A stretch of DNA of 64,000 bases from Enterobacter kobei (GCF_018323985.1 NZ_AP024590.1:3038001-3102000); one strand, 5' to 3'. Positions 26,204 through 35,537 are shown, counted from the stretch's first letter. Made by a program: numbers and translations. Notes: a model not told the origin generated them from the letters alone.

Positions 26204-27748
26204 TTAACGGGGGCTTTGTGGCAAAAGTGTGGGCAGGTTAACAATTACGCGCGTGCCCTGGGACGACTCGATCACCAGATCGCCGCCCAGCGCATGTACC
26301 CGCTCGCGCATCCCCTGAATACCGAAGCCGGGCACCTGCCCTGCCGGTATGCCGATGCCGTTATCCGTGACCGTCAGCCAGATCTGCCCGTCGCGCTGTT
26401 TGAGCACAATGCTCACCACGCTTGCCTGCGCATGTTTACAGACGTTATTCAGTAACTCCTGCAACAGGCGATACAGCGTGAAGATCAGGGTTTCGTTTTC
26501 CGGCGGCGCGCTGAGCCGGTAATCAAAGCGGCAGGTAATACCGCGCTCGGCAAAGGCAAATTCATTGACCAGATGACGCAGCGCCTCGCGAAACGACAGT
26601 TCATCCAGCACTGGCGGTCGCAGCTGGCGCAGCAGTTGTCGGGTGGAGGTGTGAATGCGCCGCGCCAGATCGTTGATCTGACTGGCGGCGTCCAGCGCCT
26701 GGCTGCTGCCCGCGCTGCGTTTTACCAGCTGTGACTGGATCTGAATGGCGGTGATGTTCTGACCAATCTCATCGTGCAGCTCACGGGCGAGGCTTTTGCG
26801 GGTGTCCTCTTCGCTATGAATGAGCTTTTCCGTCAGCGCGCGCCGCGCCTGCAACTCCACCTCCAGCCGCTGACGATAGTGATCGAGGTTTTGCGCCAGA
26901 TGCTGCTGACGGCTGATGGCGATCCCCAGCCCAATGCCGAGCAGCGCCTGGGTGGCGAGGAAAATCTCCAGCTCCAGCAGATCGCTAAAGCCGATACCCA
27001 CCTGACGGGCAATGGTGATCATCATGCTGCCCAGCAGCCCGGCCAGTACCCCGCCCTGCCAGCCAAATTTCCACGCCATGATGACGTTAGGCAGAAACAC
27101 CACGATCAGCAGCAGCCGTTCAATTTCCGGTGACAGCACCATTTGCGTGCCGATACCGATAATAAAAAACAGGCTACACCAGATAATCAGCGAGGTGCGC
27201 AGCGGCGGATTACTGGTGTCCAGCCCAAGCAGATGATAGCGATGCTGCTGGCGCAGAAACTCAAAAATCAGGTAGACGAACGGCGTCAGCAGCACGCCGC
27301 CGGTGAAGCTGGCAAGACCGATCAACGTGGCCTGACTTTCCAGAAAGGGCGACAGCAGCAGGGTTTGCAGCAACGCGCAGGCGGTGACTGCCGTCAGCAG
27401 CAGCGTCAGGCGATGCCAGTAGAGGGGAAAGCGGTGCCACCAGGCGTGCGCGAGACGGGCCACCGGCAGTACGATCAACGGCGCGGCGAGTATGGTATAG
27501 CCACTGAGCAACTGTTCACTGTGCAGCCAGAAAATCATCGCCAGTAATGGCAGTAAAAGCGCCAGCCAGAAGCGGCGCGACAGCAAAATCAGCAACGCCA
27601 GAAAGACACCCTGCGGCAAAAACAGTACCGCCTGCTGGCCATTATGGGTGAGGTAAAAACTCAGCGTCCACAGCATCAGCCAGCCGGGTCCCCAGGCCAG
27701 AACGATAAACAGTGATAACACCATAAAACGCCGGGACGATGATGACAT
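26204..27748 (-). CDS. UhpB-like sensor histidine kinase
   Basis: The 514-residue product has an N-terminal MASE1-like membrane domain of about eight segments (residues 10-285), a coiled-coil stretch, and a HisKA_3-type dimerisation domain with the phospho-acceptor His in LARELHDEIGQN near 325. An HATPase domain follows (TVTDNGIGIP near 465; GFGIQGMRERV). It belongs to the UhpB/NarX group that phosphorylates LuxR-type regulators. The ATG at 27748 shares one base with the stop of the response-regulator gene (TGATG), which is the likely start rather than an upstream TTG. Confidence 0.88.
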   Translation of the reverse strand: MSSSSRRFMVLSLFIVLAWGPGWLMLWTLSFYLTHNGQQAVLFLPQGVFLALLILLSRRFWLALLLPLLAMIFWLHSEQLLSGYTILAAPLIVLPVARLAHAWWHRFPLYWHRLTLLLTAVTACALLQTLLLSPFLESQATLIGLASFTGGVLLTPFVYLIFEFLRQQHRYHLLGLDTSNPPLRTSLIIWCSLFFIIGIGTQMVLSPEIERLLLIVVFLPNVIMAWKFGWQGGVLAGLLGSMMITIARQVGIGFSDLLELEIFLATQALLGIGLGIAISRQQHLAQNLDHYRQRLEVELQARRALTEKLIHSEEDTRKSLARELHDEIGQNITAIQIQSQLVKRSAGSSQALDAASQINDLARRIHTSTRQLLRQLRPPVLDELSFREALRHLVNEFAFAERGITCRFDYRLSAPPENETLIFTLYRLLQELLNNVCKHAQASVVSIVLKQRDGQIWLTVTDNGIGIPAGQVPGFGIQGMRERVHALGGDLVIESSQGTRVIVNLPTLLPQSPR

Positions 27749-28386
27749 CAATGCCCCGTCAGCAACTGGTGTTCGAGGGCAAAATGCACCAGCTCAATGG
27801 TGCTGCTGCACTGTAATTTGCCCAGCACGTTAGCGCGGTGGACATGCACGGTTTTGTGGCTCAGTTCGAGCTTAAAGGCGATCTCTTTGACGCTGTCGCC
27901 CCTGACCAGCAACTCGAACACTTCCCGTTCGCGGGGGGTGAGAATATTCAGCACTTTACCGGAGGGTTCGCCGCCGCGCAGGGCGCGCAGGGCATCAGCG
28001 CAGAGGTAATGACCGCCCATGCCGACGGATCGCACCGCCTGCACCAGTTCTTCCGGACCGCAACGTTTGGTGAGATAGCCGCTGGCCCCGGCGTCCAGGG
28101 CGCTCTGCACAAAGGCGGGCGTATCATAAATACTGAGAATAATAGCGCGAAAGCCGGGCCGCTGTTGCCGCAGGCGTTTTAGCAGGCTGAGGCCGTTTTC
28201 ATCGGGCATGGCGACATCGAGCACCGCCACGTCAACGTCATCCTGAAGCAGTGCGGGCCAGGCGTCAGCCGCCGTGCTGAACTGCCCGGTCACGCACACG
28301 TCTTCTTCCAGGCCGAGGAGCTGGGCAAACCCCGACCGAACCACAACATGATCATCCACCAGCACTACACGGACCATTAGCATCAC
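27748..28386 (-). CDS. UhpA-like response regulator (LuxR/NarL type)
   Basis: The 212-residue product has a receiver domain (VVLVDDH acidic pocket near 10; phosphorylated Asp in VAVLDVAMPDE near 58; Lys in YLTKRCGPEE near 108) and a C-terminal LuxR helix-turn-helix (LTPREREVFELL to LSHKTVHVHRANVLGKL). The segments RSGFAQLLGLE, LTKRC and KTVHVHRAN are shared with E. coli UhpA. It is the first gene of the uhpABC-afuABC-like unit. The ATG at 28377 would give a UhpA-like N-terminus and is an alternative start. It probably activates the transporter genes when external hexose phosphate is sensed. Confidence 0.88.
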   Translation of the reverse strand: MMLMVRVVLVDDHVVVRSGFAQLLGLEEDVCVTGQFSTAADAWPALLQDDVDVAVLDVAMPDENGLSLLKRLRQQRPGFRAIILSIYDTPAFVQSALDAGASGYLTKRCGPEELVQAVRSVGMGGHYLCADALRALRGGEPSGKVLNILTPREREVFELLVRGDSVKEIAFKLELSHKTVHVHRANVLGKLQCSSTIELVHFALEHQLLTGH

Positions 28387-28480
28387 TCGTCGTTATCTTT
28401 CGCGACATGATGCCGGGTCAGACGGCGCTGGCAATGCTCTTATGGGTGATATGTTATGGATGTAACAAAATTGCAATAAA

Positions 28481-29521
28481 TTACTGCCCGGCCAGCTGGC
28501 TGCGGCGGTACTCGCCCTGACGTTCCAGCATCCAGCCCGGATATTCCCGCGGCAGCGCGCTGACCGCATCCAGCTGTTGCAGTTCGTCGTCGCTCAGGCG
28601 AATACCGGTGGCGGCAATGTTATCCGCCAGCTGCGCCTCGCGTTTCGCACCGATGATCACACTGCTGACCACCGGCTGATGCAGCAGCCACGCCAGCGCA
28701 ATCTGCGCCACGCTCACCCCTTTCGCATCGGCAATAATGCGCATCACGTCCACGCAGTCGAACGCCCGATCTTTATTCACCGGCGGGAAGTCGAATTCCT
28801 GGCGACGGCTGCCCGCTTCCGACTGCCCGTCGCGGCTGTATTTTCCGCTTAACAGACCGCCCGCCAGCGGACTCCACACCATCAGGCCGACGCCTTCACT
28901 CTGCATCATCGGTACCAGCTCGCGCTCCAGTTCCCGTCCGGCAATGGTGTAATACGCCTGCAACGAAGCAAAGCGCGTCAGACCCAGCCGCTCGGAAATG
29001 CCCAGCGCTTTGGCGATCTGCCAGGCCGCCCAGTTGGAGACGCCGATATAGCGCACATGACCGTGCTGTACCAGATTATCCAGCGCATAGAGCGTCTCTT
29101 CGATCGGCGTCGCCGGATCGAAGCCGTGCAGCTGATAGAGATCGATATGATCCAGTTGCAGGCGTTTTAAGCTCTGTTTTACGCCGCCGATAATGTGGTG
29201 ACGGGAGCTGCCGCGAGAGTTCACCCCCGCCGTACCGGTTTCACCGAACACTTTGGTGGCGACATTGACATTCTCGCGCGGCACCTTCAGATTTTTCAGC
29301 GCCTGGCCGGTGATGATTTCCGAGCGCCCGCCCGAGTACACATCGGCGGTATCAATAAAATTGATCCCCGCATCCAGCGCACTGCCCACCAGCCGATCCG
29401 CGTCGCTCTGCCCGAGCTGGCCGATTTTGCCCCACATGTCGTCTTCACCGCCAAAGGTCATGGTGCCAAGGCACAGTTCCGACACAAACAGACCGGTGTT
29501 GCCAAGTTTCTGGTATCGCAT
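28481..29521 (-). CDS. Aldo/keto reductase
   Basis: This is an NADPH-dependent carbonyl reductase of the AKR superfamily. The 346-residue (beta/alpha)8 product carries the catalytic tetrad: Asp and Tyr in FIDTADVYSGGRSE near 55-60, Lys in VATKVFG near 90 and His in YQLHGFD near 132. The cofactor region (SNWAAWQ, and a C-terminal SSVIIGAKREAQL) is intact. It is isolated, with roughly 100-base gaps on both sides, and its substrate cannot be told. The overall form resembles the YajO/YdjE-like sugar-aldehyde group, but I do not recognise a specific orthologue. Confidence 0.85.
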   Translation of the reverse strand: MRYQKLGNTGLFVSELCLGTMTFGGEDDMWGKIGQLGQSDADRLVGSALDAGINFIDTADVYSGGRSEIITGQALKNLKVPRENVNVATKVFGETGTAGVNSRGSSRHHIIGGVKQSLKRLQLDHIDLYQLHGFDPATPIEETLYALDNLVQHGHVRYIGVSNWAAWQIAKALGISERLGLTRFASLQAYYTIAGRELERELVPMMQSEGVGLMVWSPLAGGLLSGKYSRDGQSEAGSRRQEFDFPPVNKDRAFDCVDVMRIIADAKGVSVAQIALAWLLHQPVVSSVIIGAKREAQLADNIAATGIRLSDDELQQLDAVSALPREYPGWMLERQGEYRRSQLAGQ

Positions 29522-29629
29522 AGAACGTTCCTCAAAAAGATGCTGCCGTGAATGTTCTGTAGTTATACCCGCCCCGCCGGTTGCGCGAATGTGGCGTTCC
29601 TGCGCTTTTCTTGCCCAATCCTCTGAAAG

Positions 29630-31156
29630 TTATCCGCGCGGCGCGTCGCCAAAGACGGCGTAGTCAGGCATCTGCACGTTCTGGTACGGCTCCCAGCCGC
29701 CACCGAGGGCTTTATAGAGCGCCACCAGATCGAGGCTGGTCTGCACCCGCGCCTGCGCCCGCTGCTGTTCCGCCTGGGCTAACTGGCGCTGGGCATCCAG
29801 CACATCAATAAAGGTGGCGATCCCCTGCCGGTAGCTGTCGCTCGCCAGATCGAAGGCGTTTTGCAGCGCGGTGATGGTTTTGCTCAGCCCCGCTTCACGC
29901 TGCTGATCGGTACGGTAGCTCACCAGCGCATTCTCCACATCCCCGAGCGCGGTCAACACTGTCTGCCGATAGTTGAGTACCGCCGCCCCCTGCTGCGCGC
30001 GCGCCAGTTTGACGCTGGAAACCAGTCGACCACCCTGGAAAATCGGGATCGAAACCTGCGGGCCAAAACTGTAGAAATGGCTGCTCCAGTCTGTGAGCCA
30101 GTTAGTTTCGCTGTTGCGCAGGCCAAACTGTCCGGTCAGCGACAGGCTGGGGAACAACTGCGCCACCGAGACGCCGATCTGCGCCGTGGCGGCATGTAAA
30201 TTCGCTTCCGCTTCACGCACGTCCGGACGACGACGCGCCAGGGTAGACGGAATGCCGGTCGCCACCAGATCCGGCAGCGTTGGCAGCGGCTGCGGATTAC
30301 GCAGTTCAGCGTCCAGCGCGCCCGGCGGCTTGCCGAGCAGGATCGCCAGCGCGTTCATTGCCTGCCGCTCCTGAGCCTGATATTGCGGCAGTTGCGCTTC
30401 CAGATTGCCTAGCTGGGCGCGGGCGTTTTCCACATCCAGCTGCGGCGAGAGTCCCCCGCGCTGGCGGTTTTCCGTCAGCGTGAACGTCTCCTGGGCGGTA
30501 GCAATCTGCGTATTCATGGTGGCGATAATGCTCTGCGCGCCGCGCAGTTGCAGCCAGGCGCGGGCGACTTCCGCCTCCAGCGACACCAGCGCGTCGTTGC
30601 GCTGTTCAATGGCCGCCTGCTGTTGCGCCTGCGCCGCTTCTACCTGGCGGCGCACTTTGCCCCACAGATCCAGCTCCCACTGGGCATCAAAGCTACCCTG
30701 GTAGAGATTCACCGGCTGGGTCAGCGTGCCGAGCGCGCCCTGCAATTCAGGATCAACGTCATTGAGCTGACCGTAAACGTCATGGGATTTCAGCTCACCC
30801 TCCAGCCCAAGCTGCTGGCGGGTGGCCTTCAGGCTGCCGTTAACGGCGGGCAGTAATGCCCCGCCCGCCTGGTTGATCTGCTCCCGCGCCCCGGCGATGC
30901 GCAGTACGGTCTGCTGCAACGACAGGTTATCGGCAATCGCCCGTTCAATCAGGCTGTTCAGCTGCGGCGAGTTAAAGGTCGTCCACCAGCGGGGATTCAC
31001 CGCCTGGGACGCTGTCTGCGACTTCACCTCGCGGTCGCCCTGATCGTTCCAGTGGCTGACCGCAGGGGCTGCGGGCTGCTGATAATCCGGCCCGACGGCG
31101 CAGCCTGCCAGCAACAGGGCCAGCAGGGTCAGAGTGGGATGAGTTTTCCTGTGCAT
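29630..31156 (-). CDS. Outer-membrane efflux lipoprotein (NodT/OprM-type, TolC superfamily)
   Basis: This is the outer-membrane channel of a tripartite efflux pump. The 508-residue product has a lipoprotein signal with lipobox LLAGC (Cys near 19), followed by AVGPDYQQP, the usual N-terminus of this family. It has two repeated OEP halves rich in Gln/Ala coiled coil, with QQLGLEGELKS near 114 and the repeat motif RRPDVREAEANLHAA near 320. It begins one base after the EmrB-type gene, so the pump carries its own outer channel and need not use TolC. Confidence 0.9.
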   Translation of the reverse strand: MHRKTHPTLTLLALLLAGCAVGPDYQQPAAPAVSHWNDQGDREVKSQTASQAVNPRWWTTFNSPQLNSLIERAIADNLSLQQTVLRIAGAREQINQAGGALLPAVNGSLKATRQQLGLEGELKSHDVYGQLNDVDPELQGALGTLTQPVNLYQGSFDAQWELDLWGKVRRQVEAAQAQQQAAIEQRNDALVSLEAEVARAWLQLRGAQSIIATMNTQIATAQETFTLTENRQRGGLSPQLDVENARAQLGNLEAQLPQYQAQERQAMNALAILLGKPPGALDAELRNPQPLPTLPDLVATGIPSTLARRRPDVREAEANLHAATAQIGVSVAQLFPSLSLTGQFGLRNSETNWLTDWSSHFYSFGPQVSIPIFQGGRLVSSVKLARAQQGAAVLNYRQTVLTALGDVENALVSYRTDQQREAGLSKTITALQNAFDLASDSYRQGIATFIDVLDAQRQLAQAEQQRAQARVQTSLDLVALYKALGGGWEPYQNVQMPDYAVFGDAPRG

Positions 31157-31157
31157 C

Positions 31158-32729
31158 TTAATGTGCTCCTGCGCTGCCTTCGCTTTTTACCGGCGAAAGC
31201 AGTAAACAAAATGGGATCAACAGAACGGCCACCAGACTGAGCAGCGTGAAGACATCCACGTAGGCAAGGAAGCGCGACTGCTCGATTAAGGTCTGGTACA
31301 TCTGCCCGCTGGCAATGGCGGTGGGATCGCCCACCTGCGAGGTGAAATTGCGTATCGCCTCTGCTGAACTGCGGACCGCCTGCTGGAACTGCTCGTCAAA
31401 GGGCGAGGCATGTTCGCTGAGATACGCGCTGTGCACCTGGGATCGTTCGGTAATGGCGGCGGTGGAGAGCGAAATGCCCATCGACCCCGCGACGTTACGG
31501 AACATGGTGAACAGCGCGGCGGCGTCGGCGTTCAGTTGCCGGGGTATAGTGATAAAAGCAATGGTGGTGAGCGGCACAAACAGGAAGCCGAGGCCAATCG
31601 ACTGGGCGCTGCGGAACAGCACCAGGGTTTCAAAATCAATGTCCGGCGTCAGGGTGCGCGACCAGAAGAACGACACCGCGAGGCAGGCAAAGCCAAAGGC
31701 GATGATCCAGCGCGTCTGCACCACTGGCATCAGTTTCAGCACCAGCGGAATGGTCAGCACGATCAGTATCGCTCCCGGCGACAGCACCAGCCCCGACCAG
31801 GTGGCGGTATAGCCCAGATCCTGCTGCGCCAACTGTGGGATCACCACCGAGCTGCCGTAGAGGATCATCGCCATGCCCGCCATCAGCAGACTCGACACTG
31901 CAAAGTTTTTATCCTTCATACATTGCAGATCGACCACCGGTTTTTTGGCGTAGATCAGCCAGTAGATCGCGCCGATAATGCCCACCAGCGTCAGCACCGC
32001 AAAGGTACGGATAAAGCCAGAAGCAAACCAGTCATCGTCTTCGCCGCGATCCAGCATCACCTGTAAGCAGCCAAGCCCCAGCGCGATCAGGCCGATGCCC
32101 GTCCAGTCCACCGAGAGTTTCTCTTCTGATTTGCGCTCCCACGGCGGATCTTCCAGCAGCTGATAGATCGCCAGTACCGTGATAATGCCCACCGGAATAT
32201 TGATAAAGAATACCCAGCGCCATGAGTAGTTATCGGTGATCCAGCCGCCGAGCGTCGGGCCGAGCACCGGGGCGACGATAATCGCGATGGACGACAGCCC
32301 GAACGCCTTGCCGCGATCTTCTGGCTTGAAGTAATCCAACAATACCGACTGCTGCGTCGGCTGCAAACCGCCACCAAAGAAGCCCTGTAAGATACGGAAC
32401 AGAATGATTTCCCACAGCTCAGTGGCGATACCGCACAAAAACGAGCAGACGGTAAACATCACAATGCAGATCAGGAAGAAGCGTTTGCGGCCAAATACGC
32501 GGCTTAAAAAGGCGGAGATCGGCAGTACGATGCCGTTCGCCACCAGATAGCTGGTCAGTACCCAGGTCGATTCGCTGTAGCTGGAGGAGAGCGATCCGGC
32601 GACGTGCGGCAGCGCCACGTTAACGATAGTGGTGTCGAGGATCTCCATAAAAACCGCCAGCGTGACGACAATCGCCACCGCCCACGGATTGCTGGCGGGT
32701 TTCCAGCTTTCATGGCTGTGATCGGTCAT
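31158..32729 (-). CDS. EmrB-type MFS multidrug exporter (DHA2 family)
   Basis: The 523-residue protein has 14 predicted transmembrane segments. Typical motifs are LDTTIVNVALPHVAGSL near 31, the MFS signature RVFGRKRFF near 79, and motif C GPTLGGWITDNYSWRW near 155. The first helix carries EILDTTIVN as in EmrB. It would export drugs or toxic lipophiles through the EmrA-like adaptor and the lipoprotein channel. Its start overlaps the stop of the emrA-like gene by 4 bases. The E. coli emrAB locus is elsewhere, so this is an additional pump. Confidence 0.92.
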   Translation of the reverse strand: MTDHSHESWKPASNPWAVAIVVTLAVFMEILDTTIVNVALPHVAGSLSSSYSESTWVLTSYLVANGIVLPISAFLSRVFGRKRFFLICIVMFTVCSFLCGIATELWEIILFRILQGFFGGGLQPTQQSVLLDYFKPEDRGKAFGLSSIAIIVAPVLGPTLGGWITDNYSWRWVFFINIPVGIITVLAIYQLLEDPPWERKSEEKLSVDWTGIGLIALGLGCLQVMLDRGEDDDWFASGFIRTFAVLTLVGIIGAIYWLIYAKKPVVDLQCMKDKNFAVSSLLMAGMAMILYGSSVVIPQLAQQDLGYTATWSGLVLSPGAILIVLTIPLVLKLMPVVQTRWIIAFGFACLAVSFFWSRTLTPDIDFETLVLFRSAQSIGLGFLFVPLTTIAFITIPRQLNADAAALFTMFRNVAGSMGISLSTAAITERSQVHSAYLSEHASPFDEQFQQAVRSSAEAIRNFTSQVGDPTAIASGQMYQTLIEQSRFLAYVDVFTLLSLVAVLLIPFCLLLSPVKSEGSAGAH

Positions 32730-33856
32730 TCCAGCGTAACCTTCGGCTCAACGGAGAGGCCCAGCGGCAGTGGCTTATTGGTATCCAGCCCCTTATCGAT
32801 GACGATTTTCACCGGCACGCGCTGAACAATCTTCACAAAGTTGCCGGTCGCGTTTTCTGCCGGGAAGGCGGAGAAGCGCGATCCGCTGCCCTGCTGAATG
32901 CTGTCGATATGCCCTTCCAGCTCCATATCCGGCCAGGCATCAATGCTGATGGTGACTTTGTTGCCGGGACGCATACGTTCAAGCTGTGATTCTTTGAAGT
33001 TAGCGACCACCCAGATATCCGGAGACACCAGCGAAAACAGGGCGCTTCCCGCCTGCACCAGCGTACCGGTCTGCACGTTACGTTTAGTGACATAGCCGTC
33101 GAACGGCGCGCGCACTTCGGTATAGGAGAGGTTCAGCTCTGCGTTTTCCAGCTGCGCCCGCGCCTGATCGACCTGACGCTGGCGCGCTTCGACATTGGTT
33201 TCCTGCTGTCGGATTTGCAGCTGCACCTGTTCGGCCACTTCCGCCTGCGCCTGGGCGCTGGCAAGCTGGGCCTGCGCGCTGCGCAACTGCGCATTGGCGG
33301 TATCAATATTTTGCTGCGTGGTGGCGCGGGGATCGACGCCACGCTGACGGCGATAGGCCGCCTGAGCATTGGCCAGATCCGCCTGCGCTTTCAGGACCTG
33401 GGCACGCGCTTCATCACGCTGGGCGGGATACTGCACTTTGGAGAGCGCCAGCTGTGCCTGCGCCTGGTGCAGTTGTGCCGTCGCCAGACCCAACTGGGCC
33501 TGCGCCTGATCGCGCTGAGCGCGGGTATCGCGCGGATCGATGGTCACCAGCAGATCGCCCTTCTTCACGCGCTGGTTATCTTTGACGCGCAGTTCAGTCA
33601 CGTAGCCTGCGACCTTGGGCGCAATGGTCACCACATCGCCATCGGTAAAGGCGTCGTCGGTGGTTTCTTCATTGCGGGTCAGCAGCCACCACACCAGCGC
33701 GCCGATCACCATGACGATCACCACAATGCCAAGGATGATAATCGGCTTTTTGCCGGGGCGTTTGCGTTCCGCTTTCTCGTTTTTAGTCTCGACGTTATCG
33801 TCGGTTTTATTGTCGTTTTTCTGCGTCTCGTCAGACGCGTTGATATTCTCAGCCAT
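32726..33856 (-). CDS. EmrA-type membrane-fusion protein (HlyD family)
   Basis: The 376-residue periplasmic adaptor is anchored by one N-terminal transmembrane helix (about residues 36-58), preceded by a very charged cytosolic tail rich in Asn, Lys, Glu and Asp. Then come a lipoyl-like half (GYVTELRVKDNQRVKKGD near 90), a long Gln/Ala-rich coiled coil (about 110-230), and a beta-barrel with the second lipoyl half (VRAPFDGYVT near 248). It is the first gene of the efflux operon; a promoter overlapped by an inverted repeat lies just upstream. Confidence 0.92.
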   Translation of the reverse strand: MAENINASDETQKNDNKTDDNVETKNEKAERKRPGKKPIIILGIVVIVMVIGALVWWLLTRNEETTDDAFTDGDVVTIAPKVAGYVTELRVKDNQRVKKGDLLVTIDPRDTRAQRDQAQAQLGLATAQLHQAQAQLALSKVQYPAQRDEARAQVLKAQADLANAQAAYRRQRGVDPRATTQQNIDTANAQLRSAQAQLASAQAQAEVAEQVQLQIRQQETNVEARQRQVDQARAQLENAELNLSYTEVRAPFDGYVTKRNVQTGTLVQAGSALFSLVSPDIWVVANFKESQLERMRPGNKVTISIDAWPDMELEGHIDSIQQGSGSRFSAFPAENATGNFVKIVQRVPVKIVIDKGLDTNKPLPLGLSVEPKVTLE

Positions 33857-33921
33857 AGCGTTACAACGTTCCTGTCAGTTAACGGCGCGGCAGGTGCGCC
33901 GATAACTAAAGTTAGGAGGTT

Positions 33922-33951
33922 GCTATACATTTGCCAGGAAAAACTGACAAA
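33922..33951 (-). promoter_or_regulatory. Promoter with overlapping operator for the efflux operon
   Basis: On the minus strand a -35 (TTGTCA, 33950-33945) and a -10 (TATAGC, 33927-33922) are spaced by 17 bases. The inverted repeat TTTGTCAG-N6-CTGGCAAA (33930-33951) covers the -35 and most of the spacer, a typical repressor position. No regulator gene lies next to the operon. Confidence 0.6.
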
Positions 33952-33957
33952 TGAGCA

Positions 33958-35067
33958 CTATCTGAGAATAAACAGCCCGTAGCCGACCAGTGCAGCCCAT
34001 ACCAGCAGCGGTATCGACCAGAGGTGAAAGCGCCACCAGATGCGGCGATCGTGCGCCATACGCAGCGCGATAAGATTCGCCAGCGATCCGGGCAGCAACC
34101 CGAATCCACCGACGTTTACCGCCCAGGCGAGCAGCGTATCAGGCGGCACATAGTTGAGCAGTAAAATGGTCGCCGGGACGTTACTGATAAACTGTGACAG
34201 GCCGATTGCGGTAAGCCACAGACCCGGCGCGGACAAGTTACCGACGTCGTTAAGCGCCCCCTGCAACACCGGCAGCTGGATCAGCAGATGCACATCAATA
34301 AACATCGCCATAAACACCAGCAGCAGCGTCCAGTCGACGCTGACCACCACGCGGCGGGCGAGGATCAGAAAACCGAGGGCGATGGCCGCCAGTCCCCACA
34401 GTTCCTGTTTCAGTTCCAGGGAGGTGAGAAATACCACGTACAGAGCCAGGCAACTCCACACCAGCCGCGGCTGCCAGTCTGTGGACTGGGTACCGCTGTG
34501 GTAATTGAGCGCTTTTTTCGGGAACGCAAACCAGCACATCACCAGCAGCGTCAGCATCATCGCCAGCGCCAGGGGTGCCATCTGCGCGCAGAAGGCGGCA
34601 AACGACAGGCCGGAGCGGCCCCACAGCAAAATGTTTTGCGGGTTACCAATGGGGGTGAGCAGCGATCCGGCGTTCACCGCCAGCGCTTCGAAGATGATCA
34701 GCCGGTTAACCGGGATCTCGCAGAGTTTTTTCAGCGTGATGGTCAGCGGCACCACGATAAACAGCGCCACGTCGTTGGTTAAAAAGGTTGATAACAGCGC
34801 GGCTGCCATTACCATAAACATCGCCAGACGGCGTTCGGTGGCAAAACGGCGCACCATGCGACGCCCCACCACATCAAAATACCCGGACAGCTCGACGCCT
34901 TTGGTCAGCAGCATCAGTCCGCTGAGGGTAATAATAGTGTGCCAGTCAATGGCTTTACCCCAGCCCGCGGGGGCGAAGGGGACAAAAAAGCTGAGCGCCA
35001 CGCCCACCACCAGCAGCAGGTGAAAGAAATGGTCGCGGGCCAGCGCACGAACGAAAGGCAGCGTCAT
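33958..35067 (-). CDS. ybiR: Inner-membrane anion-transporter-family protein YbiR
   Basis: YbiR is a membrane protein of the ArsB/NhaD ion-transporter superfamily. The 369-residue product (E. coli about 372) has roughly ten hydrophobic segments and the family stretch FLTNDVALFIVVPLT near residue 95, followed by NPQNILLW near 142. Its start overlaps the mntR stop by 4 bases, so it is probably made with MntR. Its substrate is not known; the linkage with mntR hints at metal or redox physiology but does not prove it. Confidence 0.9.
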   Translation of the reverse strand: MTLPFVRALARDHFFHLLLVVGVALSFFVPFAPAGWGKAIDWHTIITLSGLMLLTKGVELSGYFDVVGRRMVRRFATERRLAMFMVMAAALLSTFLTNDVALFIVVPLTITLKKLCEIPVNRLIIFEALAVNAGSLLTPIGNPQNILLWGRSGLSFAAFCAQMAPLALAMMLTLLVMCWFAFPKKALNYHSGTQSTDWQPRLVWSCLALYVVFLTSLELKQELWGLAAIALGFLILARRVVVSVDWTLLLVFMAMFIDVHLLIQLPVLQGALNDVGNLSAPGLWLTAIGLSQFISNVPATILLLNYVPPDTLLAWAVNVGGFGLLPGSLANLIALRMAHDRRIWWRFHLWSIPLLVWAALVGYGLFILR

Positions 35068-35537
35068 TCTGCGTTATGTTCCTGTTGCAGGGTAAACAGG
35101 CGGAAGCGCTCCAGCGTCTCTTCACTGACGTGATGCTCCATGCCTTCCGCATCGCGGCGGGCCGTATCCGGGCTGACGCCCAGCACCAGCAGAAAACTTT
35201 CCACGATCTGATGACGTTCACGGCTTTGCTGGGCGAGGGTTTCCCCTTCCGGCGTCAGAAACACGCCGCGCCACGGGATCTGTTCGATCAGGCCTACGCT
35301 GGCCAGTCGCTTTAACATCTTAGCTACAGTCGGCTGAGAAACGCCCAGCCGCGCCGCCATATCCACCTGACGCGCTTCGCCCACTTCGCGGATCAGATCG
35401 GAAATTAACTCAACATAATCATCGATTAACTCGCGGCGATGCGCCTCACGAACCTGCCGAAATCCCTCGACATGTTCTTCAACATTAACCAGTTGCGTCA
35501 CTTTTTTTATTGTTGGCGTACCTGCGCGACGACTCAT
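35064..35537 (-). CDS. mntR: Manganese-dependent transcriptional regulator MntR
   Basis: MntR is a DtxR-family repressor that binds Mn(II) and controls mntH, mntS and related genes. The 157-residue product has an N-terminal winged helix (about 35-95; GVSQPTVAKMLKRL recognition region) and a C-terminal metal-binding and dimerisation domain with ERHQIVESFLLVLGV and EGMEHHVSEET, which carry the His/Glu ligands. It is almost identical to E. coli MntR. It forms an operon with ybiR and is divergent from mntS. Confidence 0.96.
   Translation of the reverse strand: MSRRAGTPTIKKVTQLVNVEEHVEGFRQVREAHRRELIDDYVELISDLIREVGEARQVDMAARLGVSQPTVAKMLKRLASVGLIEQIPWRGVFLTPEGETLAQQSRERHQIVESFLLVLGVSPDTARRDAEGMEHHVSEETLERFRLFTLQQEHNAE

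Noticed and set aside
16736..33856. Prophage or integrative element between ldtB and ybiR
   Set aside because: No integrase, phage gene, tRNA target or flanking direct repeat was found; all genes are metabolic or transport.
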